Of a DNA stretch of 62,210 nucleotides, positions 15,863 to 24,883 are shown one piece after another. Below the pieces are notes generated by a model. It did no database searches. It was not told where the DNA came from and saw nothing but the letters and a program-made list of their open reading frames with translations. The stretch is from Chitinophaga pinensis (GTDB lineage Bacteria; Bacteroidota; Bacteroidia; Chitinophagales; Chitinophagaceae). Made by a program: the position numbers and the translations under genes. Within the stretch, counting starts at the first letter, position 1. Each line of letters opens with the position of its first letter. The DNA lies in NCBI GenBank assembly GCA_945865295.1, contig CAMBDE010000003.1:1-62210 (forward strand), in the 5' to 3' direction.

Positions 15863-17149
15863 TTATTTCACGATACAAAGCTCATCCCAGCGGGTAGTAA
15901 AGCGCTTACTTCTTTTCTCGCTGCGCATTTTCCAGTTTTTCTGCGTCCCGCTGGTGCCAAATTTGAGCACATCGTTGCGGTAGGCGGCGTTCATATTGTC
16001 AATCACATGCATGAGCTTCTTCTTTTTCGTATCTATAGGGGCAACGAATAGATTGGTTTGCAAGGCACTATCGGGTACAAAACCACTTAGGATCACGCCG
16101 GCTTTTTTATAGACTTCGTCTTTTTCGTAGAGGGATTTGCCGATGGCGACCACCGCCTTGATCAGGTCGGGGGTGCTCTGGGTGGGGTTATCCAATTGGG
16201 TATAACCACTCACTTGACGGCCCCGGTTATAGTAGGCGGCGTCTAATTGAATAGGGACTTTTTTAAGTAAGAACACGGCGATACCTGTGGCCGCACTATG
16301 TTGTCTTCTTAATTTCTCGGCAGCCCTGGTGGTATAGGTTGCAAGTGCTTCTTCTATTTCCTGCCATTCAGAGACATTGCGTCCAAATATTCTTGTAGTC
16401 GCAATCATTTTCTTTTCTGTTCTCGGGGCTTGCATGGAATGACTTTTAAAACCTTTTAGTTCGCGTATCAAACGCATCCCCACCACACCACCTAAAAATC
16501 GTTTACCCCAACTTAGGTCTTTGATGCTTAATGTATAGGCCGTATTGATGCCATACACTTTTAGTTTTTCACTATAGCTAAAACCCACGCCCCAAATATC
16601 TTCTACAGGTGTTTGTTGTAATGCCGCTTGTATTTTTTTAGTCGTATCCAACACCACGATACAATTGGTTTTAAGTTTATTTTTTTTCGCTAATCGGTTG
16701 GCTACTTTACTCAATACTTTATTGGGCGCCGCACCAATCGAAACAGAAATGCCTGTCCATTGTTCAATCTTATTTTTGAGTTCCAAACAAAAGGATTGGA
16801 TATTTTCTGGAGCTAGGTGAGAGAGGTCTACAAAAGCTTCATCCACCGAATACACTTCTACATGACCCGGTGGTAGCAATAGTCTCATGGTTTCCATCAC
16901 ACGCCAACTGAGGTCGCCGTATAAATGATAGTTAGAGGAAAAAGTAGTGACGCCATTTTTTTCAATCAAATCCTTCGCCTGAAAATAGGGCACAGCCATG
17001 GAGATACCCAATTGCTTGGCTTCATCCGTGCGCGACACAATACAGCCATCATTATTACTTAAGACCACTACCGGACGGTGCAGTAACTGTGGCTGAAAAA
17101 GTCTTTCGCAGGTACAGTAAAAACTATTGCAGTCAACAATGGCTTGCAT
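15863..17149 (-). CDS. umuC: Y-family DNA polymerase V catalytic subunit UmuC
   Basis: A 428-residue translesion polymerase. The N-terminal catalytic domain has DCNSFYCTCERLF with the first metal Asp, SNNDGCIVSRTDEAK, and VYSVDEAFVDL near 105 with the other acidic residues; the helix-hairpin-helix thumb follows (VEDIWGVGFSYSEKL near 190), then the little-finger domain and a UmuC C-terminal domain. All catalytic carboxylates are present. It lies 47 bases downstream of umuD and is presumably cotranscribed and damage-inducible. GC content locally looks higher in the last third (around 15.9-16.3 kb), which may hint at a different history. Confidence 0.92.
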   Translation of the reverse strand: MQAIVDCNSFYCTCERLFQPQLLHRPVVVLSNNDGCIVSRTDEAKQLGISMAVPYFQAKDLIEKNGVTTFSSNYHLYGDLSWRVMETMRLLLPPGHVEVYSVDEAFVDLSHLAPENIQSFCLELKNKIEQWTGISVSIGAAPNKVLSKVANRLAKKNKLKTNCIVVLDTTKKIQAALQQTPVEDIWGVGFSYSEKLKVYGINTAYTLSIKDLSWGKRFLGGVVGMRLIRELKGFKSHSMQAPRTEKKMIATTRIFGRNVSEWQEIEEALATYTTRAAEKLRRQHSAATGIAVFLLKKVPIQLDAAYYNRGRQVSGYTQLDNPTQSTPDLIKAVVAIGKSLYEKDEVYKKAGVILSGFVPDSALQTNLFVAPIDTKKKKLMHVIDNMNAAYRNDVLKFGTSGTQKNWKMRSEKRSKRFTTRWDELCIVK

Positions 17150-17196
17150 TTTTTTGAATTAAAAATGAATCTAATAAAACGGGTGTAAGTAATTAT

Positions 17197-17637
17197 TTAT
17201 AGCGCGTGAATCACAAAAGTCACAACTCCCCAAGTGCTATAGTCCGACAATTGCGCCACTTGAATACTACCATATTTTTTATTTTCTGGTAATAAACTAA
17301 TGCTATGTTCCTGTATCTGTAAACGACGCACTAAAAATTCTCCATTCAATACAGCCACTACCACATTACCCGATCTTGCTTGGATGCTTCTGTCTACAAT
17401 CAAGGTATCTCCTATATGAATCCCGGCGCCAAGCATGGCATCGCTGTTGACCCTAAAGAAAAAAGTGGCGGGCTTGTTGCGCACCAATTGTTCGTTGAGG
17501 TCAATCCCTCTTTCCATAAAATCGTCCGATGCCGCACCAAATCCAGTAGCATTGGCTTGTACAACCTGCGCCGACTGGTAGTTTTTAGCCCCCGTATAAC
17601 CCGTTTTTTGCTCGTATGCTTCTTCTTGAAATTCCAT
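17197..17637 (-). CDS. umuD: UmuD-like S24 protein with substituted catalytic dyad
   Basis: The 146-residue protein aligns with E. coli UmuD over its whole core: TGFGAASDDFMERGIDLNEQ (cleavage region), then FFRVNSDAMLGAGIHIGDTL and LNGEFLVRRLQ. The nucleophile Ser60 of E. coli UmuD corresponds to Ala67 (SDAM instead of GDSM), and the general base Lys97 corresponds to Arg104 (VRRL instead of VKKL); both are 37 residues apart in each protein, which supports the alignment. Self-cleavage should therefore be impossible by the known mechanism. It heads a umuD-umuC unit. It could act as a constitutive polymerase partner or be processed by another protease. Confidence 0.85.
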   Translation of the reverse strand: MEFQEEAYEQKTGYTGAKNYQSAQVVQANATGFGAASDDFMERGIDLNEQLVRNKPATFFFRVNSDAMLGAGIHIGDTLIVDRSIQARSGNVVVAVLNGEFLVRRLQIQEHSISLLPENKKYGSIQVAQLSDYSTWGVVTFVIHAL

Positions 17638-17662
17638 TTAGCTAAATTTATTAGCAATATTA

Positions 17663-17677
17663 ACTAAATAATTTAGT
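17663..17677. promoter_or_regulatory. Palindromic operator candidate upstream of umuD
   Basis: ACTAAATAATTTAGT is a perfect 15-bp palindrome (7-bp arms, one central base) 26 bases before the umuD start. A related CTAA-N5-TTAG sits at 17642-17654. On the minus strand a TTTG lies about 18 bases before TAGTTAAT, so the palindrome would lie in the promoter spacer. Which repressor binds is unknown; damage control of umuDC is inferred. Confidence 0.45.
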
Positions 17678-17779
17678 ATTTAATCAAACTGAGGGAGAAA
17701 TTTATCCTCATTTTTGAGCCTCATTACCAATCCGTTATACTACATGATGTTGTATCTTGGGGGTATAAATGCACCTGCT

Positions 17780-18880
17780 ATGTCTACTTTTTTTATTGAT
17801 CCCAATATTGCGAGGGCTAAAACCATCGACACGAGCTTTTACCTAGATCCAGCTTGTTTAGAAAAAGCCAAGGAGCAGGTATTTGCACCTAGCTGGCAAT
17901 ATATTGGTCATACAGGTATGGTGCCAAATGCGGGAGATGCGTTTCCATTTAGATTATTGGAAAATTATATTGACGAGCCATTAGTAATTACTAAAGATGC
18001 AGACGGTGGGGTACATTGTTTATCAAATGTGTGTACGCATCGCGGCAATTTAATGGTGTACGAACCTTGTACTGGATTAAAACATTTGCGTTGTAAATAC
18101 CATGGAAGGGCTTTTCATTTGGATGGAAAATTTATTTCCATGCCGGAGTTTAAGGAAGTAGAAAATTTTATTCCAGAGAATAATCATTTGCATGATTTGC
18201 CTTTATACCAATGGGGTCCTTTATTATTCACGCAACTTAAAAAAGGATTAGGCCCTGAATTGTTTTTTAAAGAGATGGAATCGCGTATTGGATTTTTACC
18301 GATTGATAAATTAGTACATGATCCAAGTAGAACAAGTGATTATTTTATTAAAGCGAATTGGGCATTGTACTGTGAAAATTATTTAGAGGGATTTCATATT
18401 CCATTTGTGCATCCCGGACTCAATGCGTTTTTAGATTTTAAAGATTATACCACAGACATTTTTAAATATTCCAATTTACAAATTGGTGCTTCTAAATCTT
18501 CGGAGCATTGTTTTGATTTACCAGCAGGACATGTAGATGCAGGAAAAAATATTGCTGCGTATTATTTTTGGGTCTTCCCGAATATGATGTTTAATTTTTA
18601 TCCATGGGGATTGTCATTGAATATTGTCACACCGATTGATGCAAGCAATACCAAAGTCACTTTCTTGAGTTTTGTTTATGATGCGAGCAAGCTAGACACA
18701 GGCGCTGGTGCGGGATTGGAGAGTGTAGAGCAAGAGGATGAAGAAGTGGTAGAGCATGTGCAACAAGGTATCCGCTCAAGATTCTATCATTACGGAAGGT
18801 ATGCGACCAAGCGCGAACAAGGCACACACCATTTTCATAGTTTGCTAGCGGATTTTATGAATCAATCAGCATCAGTCTAA
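17780..18880 (+). CDS. Rieske non-haem iron oxygenase, alpha-subunit type
   Basis: A 366-residue aromatic-ring-hydroxylating-dioxygenase-like protein. The Rieske [2Fe-2S] ligands are in VCTHRG and CKYHGRAF (C-x-H and C-x2-H, about residues 85-110). The C-terminal mononuclear-iron domain has ENYLEGFHIPFVH with the two His ligands. No beta subunit, ferredoxin or reductase gene is nearby, as is common in Bacteroidota homologues whose substrate is unknown; choline monooxygenase-like activity is one possibility. Start MSTFFIDPN is preferred to a longer frame because the extra 22 residues lie in the divergent promoter region. Its last 9 bases overlap the convergent next gene. Confidence 0.83.
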   Translation: MSTFFIDPNIARAKTIDTSFYLDPACLEKAKEQVFAPSWQYIGHTGMVPNAGDAFPFRLLENYIDEPLVITKDADGGVHCLSNVCTHRGNLMVYEPCTGLKHLRCKYHGRAFHLDGKFISMPEFKEVENFIPENNHLHDLPLYQWGPLLFTQLKKGLGPELFFKEMESRIGFLPIDKLVHDPSRTSDYFIKANWALYCENYLEGFHIPFVHPGLNAFLDFKDYTTDIFKYSNLQIGASKSSEHCFDLPAGHVDAGKNIAAYYFWVFPNMMFNFYPWGLSLNIVTPIDASNTKVTFLSFVYDASKLDTGAGAGLESVEQEDEEVVEHVQQGIRSRFYHYGRYATKREQGTHHFHSLLADFMNQSASV

Positions 18881-19786
18881 ATAATCTCCCCAAGTAATTT
18901 CAACAGTCCAATCTGGGCCCGATCCAATATTGTATTTTTCGGCCATGCTGCCTTGGTTCAAAGCAAAAGACAATTGCATTAAACTATTTAAGTAAGCAAG
19001 GGGCTTGCCCACTGCGACGCCGCCAAAAGTATTTTCAAAAGGCATGGCGCCTTGGTAAGCTAATTTTTGTTGATGCAAAACTTTCACTACGATTACATTT
19101 TTATCGTGAGGTAGGGCATTAAATGCTTTCCAAAGATCTTGTCCAATATTGGTCCATAGGTTCCCGTATTGAATATCTAGGATATCGATATTTCCTTTTA
19201 AGATTGCATTGTTTAAACTTGCTTTTTGATAAGAAAGTAAAAAAGGCTTTGGTGCTAATAATTGACCAACCGATTCAAAAGAAATGGTTTTAGACGCGAG
19301 TCTTGCTGCGGTATATGCATACACATCTCTGCCATGAAAAGTATAAGAGGCGCCAGAGTTTTTTCTTCTATTCACTGCTTCGTCAATTTTACGCAAGGAT
19401 TCAATGCCAATACTTGCTGCAAGTAAGGTGAGTGTGCCGTTATCTGGTGTGACAATATAATGTCCTGATTTAGTTTTAGCCACCACCGATTTTCTTTCAG
19501 TGCCTACACCGGGATCCACCACAGAAACAAATACCGTACCTGCAGGCCAATAGGGTACTGTCTGATCCAATCTATACGCCGCTTCCCAAATATTGTAAGC
19601 AGGAATCTCTTGTGTTAAATCGTATAATTTTAAATTGGCGCTCACGCTACTTGCAACCCCTTTCATAGCGGAGACAGCACCATCCTTGCTACCAAAATCT
19701 GTTTGAAAAACAACGATGCCATTTTGCGACATCGTTGTTGAATATATAAATAAGAAAATACAAAGGAATAGCAATTGTTTTTTCAT
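18872..19786 (-). CDS. Exported SAM hydrolase/halogenase-fold protein (DUF62)
   Basis: A 304-residue protein of the S-adenosyl-L-methionine hydroxide adenosyltransferase family: IVVFQTDFGSKDGAVSAMKG at the start of the fold (Asp near residue 31), SVVDPGVGTERKSV near 90, TPDNGTL near 114 and GRDVYAYTAA near 150. Cytoplasmic relatives cleave SAM with water. Here a clear signal peptide (MKKQLLFLCIFLFIYSTTMS) precedes the fold, so the protein should be periplasmic where SAM is not expected. It is directly downstream of a TonB receptor (1-base gap), which suggests uptake or handling of an external nucleoside-like compound. Confidence 0.82.
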   Translation of the reverse strand: MKKQLLFLCIFLFIYSTTMSQNGIVVFQTDFGSKDGAVSAMKGVASSVSANLKLYDLTQEIPAYNIWEAAYRLDQTVPYWPAGTVFVSVVDPGVGTERKSVVAKTKSGHYIVTPDNGTLTLLAASIGIESLRKIDEAVNRRKNSGASYTFHGRDVYAYTAARLASKTISFESVGQLLAPKPFLLSYQKASLNNAILKGNIDILDIQYGNLWTNIGQDLWKAFNALPHDKNVIVVKVLHQQKLAYQGAMPFENTFGGVAVGKPLAYLNSLMQLSFALNQGSMAEKYNIGSGPDWTVEITWGDYLD

Positions 19787-19787
19787 A

Positions 19788-22592
19788 TTAGAATCGGAAA
19801 GCTAATTTGGTAAATAGTCTTAAACCATTGTAGCCCATTTGAACACCATCCCATGGTCCACCAGTTTCATTGTCACCGGCCCAATATTTAGCTTGAGGAT
19901 TCACTGCAAAGTCAGGATGTACATTAAAGATATTGTCTGCACCAAAGATGAAGTTTACTTTTTTGCTTAACTGAATATTGCTATAAATATCTGTAGTGAA
20001 TTTACCACCATAGTTAAAGTGCTCAGGTAAAAAAACATTTTCGTCTGCATCGGTTGGCACTTCTGGATTAATACCATCTCCATTATAACCAAATCCTGTC
20101 AAGGTTAACTTGCCAAAATAAGTCACTCTTGCACCAATACTCACTTTCTTTTTAGCGTAGTCTGCTGAGAAAGAGAATTTAGATGCAGGTGCAGAAGCTT
20201 TTAAGAAGAACTTCTCTCTATCATTAAAGAAGGTATTGGCATTGTATTCGTTGGTATTCAATGCATCTGGTACATTGATTTCGTCAATCGTAATCCCTTG
20301 TAAATTACCTACCAATAAGAATTTTAATTTCTCTGTAGCAGATATTTTCTTTTGGTAATCTACCACGATATCTACACCTGTATTGGTTGTGTTCACCGCA
20401 TTGGCAAAAAACTGTGCAGTGGCAACACCTAGGCTATTTAATTTATCCGTCAAAGCTGTTGGCAAAGTCGCATCGCCTGCACTAAATAAACCAGACAATA
20501 CCACACGGTCTTTCATTTTAATTTGATAACCATCTACTGTAACTGATAAACCTTGCATTGGTTTCCAAGAAAAACCAAGACTCATATTATTAGAAGTCTC
20601 TTGCTTTAATGTTGGGATACCAGCAAGTCTTGTAATGGGGTCGTTATTATTTGCTACACGAGATTGAACCAATCCGCCTTGAGAGAAAGAAGTAAGGGTA
20701 TTGCTGAAATATTTTTGTTGTAAAGAAGGTGCACGATAACCAGTACTGAATGATCCTCTGAAATTAAAATTATTGGTTACTTTATAACGGAAGGATGTTT
20801 TAAAAGTACTCACTGCACCAAAGTCAGAATAATTTTCGAAACGAACTGCACCTGTAATTAAAAAGGCTTCAGAAGGGGTGTATTCCAAATCGCCATACAT
20901 ACCTGTTACCATTCTATTTGCATCCACTTCGTCTTCTGGACTAAAGCCTGGGAAGCCTTGTGCCCCAGGTGCTTGTTCTAAACCAAAATTATTTGTGAAT
21001 GCTTTATAAGAAGCAACTTCTCCTCTGTTAATACGGTAAGCTTCATATCTTAATTCTGCACCATAAGCAACTCTTAGACCGCCATTGTTTACGGTACCAA
21101 ATTGCTTAGACAAATCAAAGTTGGTGGTATTTTGTAAGAAGTTAAATCCACCGTCGTCAAAATTTGTTTTTGTAACATTGCCAATATCAGAAGCGTTGAA
21201 TGTGCCTGCTCCATAATAATGAAAATCATTGTAACCAAATGCGTTGCTAAAATCCCAATTCCATCCATTTTTATTGTCTTTAGAAAATCCAGTCACCATG
21301 GAGATGTCTTGGATCTGTGCTTGAATACGTGGGTTGAAGCTAGTATCACCAGAACCAGATTGGAACATGATGTCTGGAACAAATTTCAAACTACCATTGC
21401 TGTTCACTGGAAAACGCGTTGGTCTTGCAGACCAGTTTCTAGTATAAGCATAAGTGTCAGATTTTTTATTGTTCATTCCGCCAAATGCATAAAATTTAAT
21501 ATTGTCTCCAAGTGGTAATTCTAAGTTCATCATGGCGCCATAAGAAGTCAATGAACCATCTCCAAAACCTTGTCTCCAAGTATTGGTAGGTAAACCATCT
21601 TTGTCTGCAATGTCTGAACTAGCCGCCTGACGGAAAGTTTTTCCTTGATCCAATACATCAAAAGACAAATTAATGAATCCGCCTTTTTTACCTAAGTCAA
21701 ATCCACGGTTGGCTTGAATTGCACTTGTTACACCATCTATAGGGTTGCCGTATAAATAGTCTTTCTTATCCTTATGTTGGTAGGTGTTGAATTTCTTATC
21801 ATAATAACCAGCCATACCTGTAGTGATATTCCACTCCTTGGTATTTTTTCTTAAGATAATATTCATCACACCAGCAATCGCATCAGATCCATATTGCGCA
21901 GAAGCACCATCTCTTAAAATTTCAATTCTATCCACTGAAGCCTGAGAGAATCCATTCAAGTCTACACCAGAATTTCCACGACCTCTTGTGCCAAATAAAC
22001 CTACAAAGGCAGTGCTATATCTACGCTTGCCATTGATTAAAACCAGTGTCTGATCCGGCCCTAAACCTCTTAATGTACCAATATCTATGTGGTCTGCGCC
22101 ATCTGAACCAGATTGTTTATTATAATTAAAAGAAGGGGCAGCATAATTTAAAGAAGATGTTAAATCCATTCTTGCCGTGTTGATTGCGACTTCTGAAATT
22201 TTAATCACGTCTACAGGCACTGGTGACTCAAGTTTTGCTCGACCATTACCGCGACTTCCCACCAAGATCACGTCCTGAAGGTCTGTTGTTGCTGCATTTA
22301 AAACAACATTTAAAGTACCATTGGTTGCTTTCACTTTTTTGCCTTCAAAGCCCACAAAACTAAACTCAATCAAGTCGTCCATTTTGGCATTGATGGTGAA
22401 TACACCAGCCTTGTTAGAGGTGGTCAATGCATTGGTCGTTTGTACTTTTACAGTAACACCTTCTAAAGGACTACCTTTGCTATCCACCACTGTTCCAATG
22501 ATTTTTTGTGTTTGCGCGATAGCTGCTACTGAAAAAAAGGAGAGCAACAGCATTAACATTACTTGTCTTAACGACATTATCTGTCTGTTCAT
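19788..22592 (-). CDS. TonB-dependent receptor with carboxypeptidase-like N-terminal domain
   Basis: A 934-residue outer-membrane receptor. After the signal peptide (ending VAAIAQ) there is a carboxypeptidase-regulatory-like beta-sandwich (GTVVDSKGSPLEGVTVKVQT, residues about 30-110), then the plug domain with LRGLGPDQTLVLINGKRR and RIEILRDGASAQYGSDAIAG, and a 22-strand barrel ending TKLAFRF. No SusD partner follows, so it is not a SusCD pair. Substrate unknown. It is cotranscribed with the exported DUF62 protein downstream. I see no riboswitch in the 101 bases upstream. Confidence 0.9.
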   Translation of the reverse strand: MNRQIMSLRQVMLMLLLSFFSVAAIAQTQKIIGTVVDSKGSPLEGVTVKVQTTNALTTSNKAGVFTINAKMDDLIEFSFVGFEGKKVKATNGTLNVVLNAATTDLQDVILVGSRGNGRAKLESPVPVDVIKISEVAINTARMDLTSSLNYAAPSFNYNKQSGSDGADHIDIGTLRGLGPDQTLVLINGKRRYSTAFVGLFGTRGRGNSGVDLNGFSQASVDRIEILRDGASAQYGSDAIAGVMNIILRKNTKEWNITTGMAGYYDKKFNTYQHKDKKDYLYGNPIDGVTSAIQANRGFDLGKKGGFINLSFDVLDQGKTFRQAASSDIADKDGLPTNTWRQGFGDGSLTSYGAMMNLELPLGDNIKFYAFGGMNNKKSDTYAYTRNWSARPTRFPVNSNGSLKFVPDIMFQSGSGDTSFNPRIQAQIQDISMVTGFSKDNKNGWNWDFSNAFGYNDFHYYGAGTFNASDIGNVTKTNFDDGGFNFLQNTTNFDLSKQFGTVNNGGLRVAYGAELRYEAYRINRGEVASYKAFTNNFGLEQAPGAQGFPGFSPEDEVDANRMVTGMYGDLEYTPSEAFLITGAVRFENYSDFGAVSTFKTSFRYKVTNNFNFRGSFSTGYRAPSLQQKYFSNTLTSFSQGGLVQSRVANNNDPITRLAGIPTLKQETSNNMSLGFSWKPMQGLSVTVDGYQIKMKDRVVLSGLFSAGDATLPTALTDKLNSLGVATAQFFANAVNTTNTGVDIVVDYQKKISATEKLKFLLVGNLQGITIDEINVPDALNTNEYNANTFFNDREKFFLKASAPASKFSFSADYAKKKVSIGARVTYFGKLTLTGFGYNGDGINPEVPTDADENVFLPEHFNYGGKFTTDIYSNIQLSKKVNFIFGADNIFNVHPDFAVNPQAKYWAGDNETGGPWDGVQMGYNGLRLFTKLAFRF

Positions 22593-22693
22593 AAGGGGGT
22601 TATTTGATTGAATTTACTACTTTTTTGGGTTTTTTGGTTGGGTAGGAGATAATTAATTACTTTTAATACTATTAAAACCCCTAATCAAAGTTC

Positions 22694-24133
22694 ATGGAAG
22701 CAATGCAGGACGCGATCAAACAATTATTTTTATCCCACGCAGGTAAGGCATGCGAGCACATTGAAAAAATCCCACAAAGTGGGGGAGATCGAATCTATTT
22801 TAGAATTAAACAAGGCGCGGATTCCTATATTGCTACCTATAACCTGAATATCAAGGAGAATGAGACCTTCATTTATTTTGCACAACATTTTCACTCCAAA
22901 GGATTGCCGGTACCAAAAGTGCTAGCAGTGAGTGCCGATCAGAAAATCTATTTACAAGAAGACCTTGGTGCGGAATCCTTATTAGATGTATTAGAAAGAG
23001 AAGGCAAGACGGAAAGAGTCTATCAGTTATTTCAAAAGAGTTTAAAAGCATTGGTGCAATTACAAGTAAAAGGAAGTGAAGGACTTGATTATTCAAAATG
23101 CCTTACTTCAAAAACATTTGGTAAGCATGCTGTGTTGACGGACTTGTTGTATTACAAATATTATTTTTTAGATACTTTACAATATCCTTACGATAAACAA
23201 GCATTGATTGACGAGTTTGAATTATTAAGCGATCAATTATCTGATAGTCATTTTAATTATTTCATGTTCCGCGATTTTCAGAGTAGAAATATTGTAGTTC
23301 AAAATGACGAAGTTTTTTTTATAGACTTCCAAGGTGGAATGAAAGGAGGTATGCCTTATGATGTGGCATCCTTATTATGGCAGGCAAAAGCAGAATTATC
23401 CAATGAATGGAAAGAGCGTTTATTGAATGATTATATTAAAGAAGCAGAAATCGTATTAGGGGAAACCATTGATACGACTTTGTTTAAAAAACAATACCAT
23501 GGTTTTGTTTTATTAAGATTGTTACAAGTATTGGGTGCTTATGGATTTAGGGGTTTGTTTGAACGAAAAGCACATTTCTTAACCAGTATCCCATTGGGTT
23601 TAAAAAATCTACGTGCATTTTTAGAAGTACATACTTTAGACAAAGACACACCAGTTTTTGCAGGTATTTTAAAATGGATGGTAGGCGATGAAGTACTGAA
23701 CAGATTTACGCCTATGCAAGCCAATGAAAAAACACCATTGGTGATTACCATCAATAGTTTTAGTTATAAAAAAGGCTTGCCTGTGGACAGTAGTGATAAT
23801 GGGGGTGGATTTATTTTTGATATGCGTGGCATATTGAATCCAGGCAGATTTGATCCGTATAAAAATGAATCAGGATTGGATAAACCTGTACAAGACTTCT
23901 TAGAACAAAAAACAAAAATGAATACTTTTTTAAATAGTGTTTGGGATTTAATTGATATTACTGTCGAAGATTATTTAGCTAGAGATTTTAAGTCTTTACA
24001 AATTAATTTTGGTTGCACAGGTGGCCAACACCGAAGTGTGTTTGCAGCAGAACAAACTGCAAGACATTTAAAGAACAAGTATAAAGTGAAGGTTGTTTTA
24101 GCGCATACCAATCAAAACAATTGGTTAAAATAA
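22694..24133 (+). CDS. AmgK-like sugar kinase fused to a RapZ C-terminal domain
   Basis: A 479-residue two-domain protein. Residues 1 to about 325 form an aminoglycoside-phosphotransferase fold like AmgK, the MurNAc/GlcNAc anomeric kinase: GGDRIYFRIK (P-loop-like), the catalytic loop FRDFQSRNI near 195 and FIDFQGG with the metal Asp near 213. Residues from about 345 match the C-terminal domain of RapZ: NSFSYKKGLPVD, VFD-like FIFDMRGILNPGRFDPY, GLDKPV and GCTGGQHRSV near 440. In E. coli this domain binds GlcN6P and GlmZ/GlmY RNA. The RapZ P-loop kinase domain is absent. Six bases downstream is a MurU-like gene, the usual AmgK partner. A joint amino-sugar kinase/sensor is inferred. Confidence 0.82.
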   Translation: MEAMQDAIKQLFLSHAGKACEHIEKIPQSGGDRIYFRIKQGADSYIATYNLNIKENETFIYFAQHFHSKGLPVPKVLAVSADQKIYLQEDLGAESLLDVLEREGKTERVYQLFQKSLKALVQLQVKGSEGLDYSKCLTSKTFGKHAVLTDLLYYKYYFLDTLQYPYDKQALIDEFELLSDQLSDSHFNYFMFRDFQSRNIVVQNDEVFFIDFQGGMKGGMPYDVASLLWQAKAELSNEWKERLLNDYIKEAEIVLGETIDTTLFKKQYHGFVLLRLLQVLGAYGFRGLFERKAHFLTSIPLGLKNLRAFLEVHTLDKDTPVFAGILKWMVGDEVLNRFTPMQANEKTPLVITINSFSYKKGLPVDSSDNGGGFIFDMRGILNPGRFDPYKNESGLDKPVQDFLEQKTKMNTFLNSVWDLIDITVEDYLARDFKSLQINFGCTGGQHRSVFAAEQTARHLKNKYKVKVVLAHTNQNNWLK

Positions 24134-24139
24134 TTTTTT

Positions 24140-24883
24140 ATGAAGGCAATGATTTTAGCTGCAGGATTAGGGACTAGGCTGAAGCCCTTTACAGATCATC
24201 ATCCTAAGGCTTTAGCGATTGTGAATGGCAAAACTTTATTACAACGTAATATTGAATACTTACAAGATTTTGGCATCAACGAAGTGGTGGTGAATGTGCA
24301 TCATTTTGCGGATCAAATTGTAGACGCTATTGAAAAAAACAACGGATGGGGATCGAAAGTCACCATCTCTGACGAGTCGGACGAAGTGCTTGAAACCGGT
24401 GGTGGATTGTTAAGAGCGAAAGCTTATTTTGAAAACGAAGCCAAGTGGTTGGTGATGAATGCAGATATCTTAACAGATTTAGATTTAGGTAAGATGATGG
24501 AAGCAGATAAAGCTTTTGATGCACTGTCTGAAGGAGAAATGGTGGCTACGCTAGCTGTGACCAATCGCAGTACAAGTAGAAATTTAATTTTCAATACAGC
24601 GGGCACATTGTGTGGCTGGAGGAATAATACAACGAACGATGAAAAATGGGCCAATCCTTTAAAAGACCCTGCCATGGCTGTTCCAAAAGCATTTAGTGGA
24701 ATACAAATTGTGCACGCAAACTTTTTTGAAGCCTTGAATATGCAAGGTAAGTTCTCTTTAATTGACGCTTATTTACAAATTGCACAACACTATGCGATTC
24801 ATTATTATGACCATAGTGATGGTCTATTATTGGACGTAGGTAAACCAGAAAGTCTAGAAAAAGCAGCCGGGCTTTTTAGTTAA
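24140..24883 (+). CDS. murU: MurU-like nucleotidyltransferase (MurNAc-1-P uridylyltransferase type)
   Basis: A 247-residue NTP transferase. The N-terminal signature AAGLGTRLKPFTDHHPKAL, the sugar-nucleotide loop ETGGGLLRAK near 83 and MNADILTDLD near 103 (metal Asp) are intact, and the length matches MurU rather than the longer GlmU/RfbA enzymes. In Pseudomonas MurU makes UDP-MurNAc from MurNAc-1-phosphate produced by AmgK, bypassing fosfomycin-sensitive MurA. The adjacent AmgK-like kinase (6-base gap) supports this role; mannose-1-phosphate as substrate is an alternative. The stop codon overlaps that of the convergent gene by 4 bases. Confidence 0.78.
   Translation: MKAMILAAGLGTRLKPFTDHHPKALAIVNGKTLLQRNIEYLQDFGINEVVVNVHHFADQIVDAIEKNNGWGSKVTISDESDEVLETGGGLLRAKAYFENEAKWLVMNADILTDLDLGKMMEADKAFDALSEGEMVATLAVTNRSTSRNLIFNTAGTLCGWRNNTTNDEKWANPLKDPAMAVPKAFSGIQIVHANFFEALNMQGKFSLIDAYLQIAQHYAIHYYDHSDGLLLDVGKPESLEKAAGLFS

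Noticed and set aside
23539..23754. Antisense frames inside the kinase-RapZ fusion, considered as evidence of a frameshift between two genes
   Set aside because: The sense frame is open without interruption through both domains, so the fusion does not depend on a frameshift.
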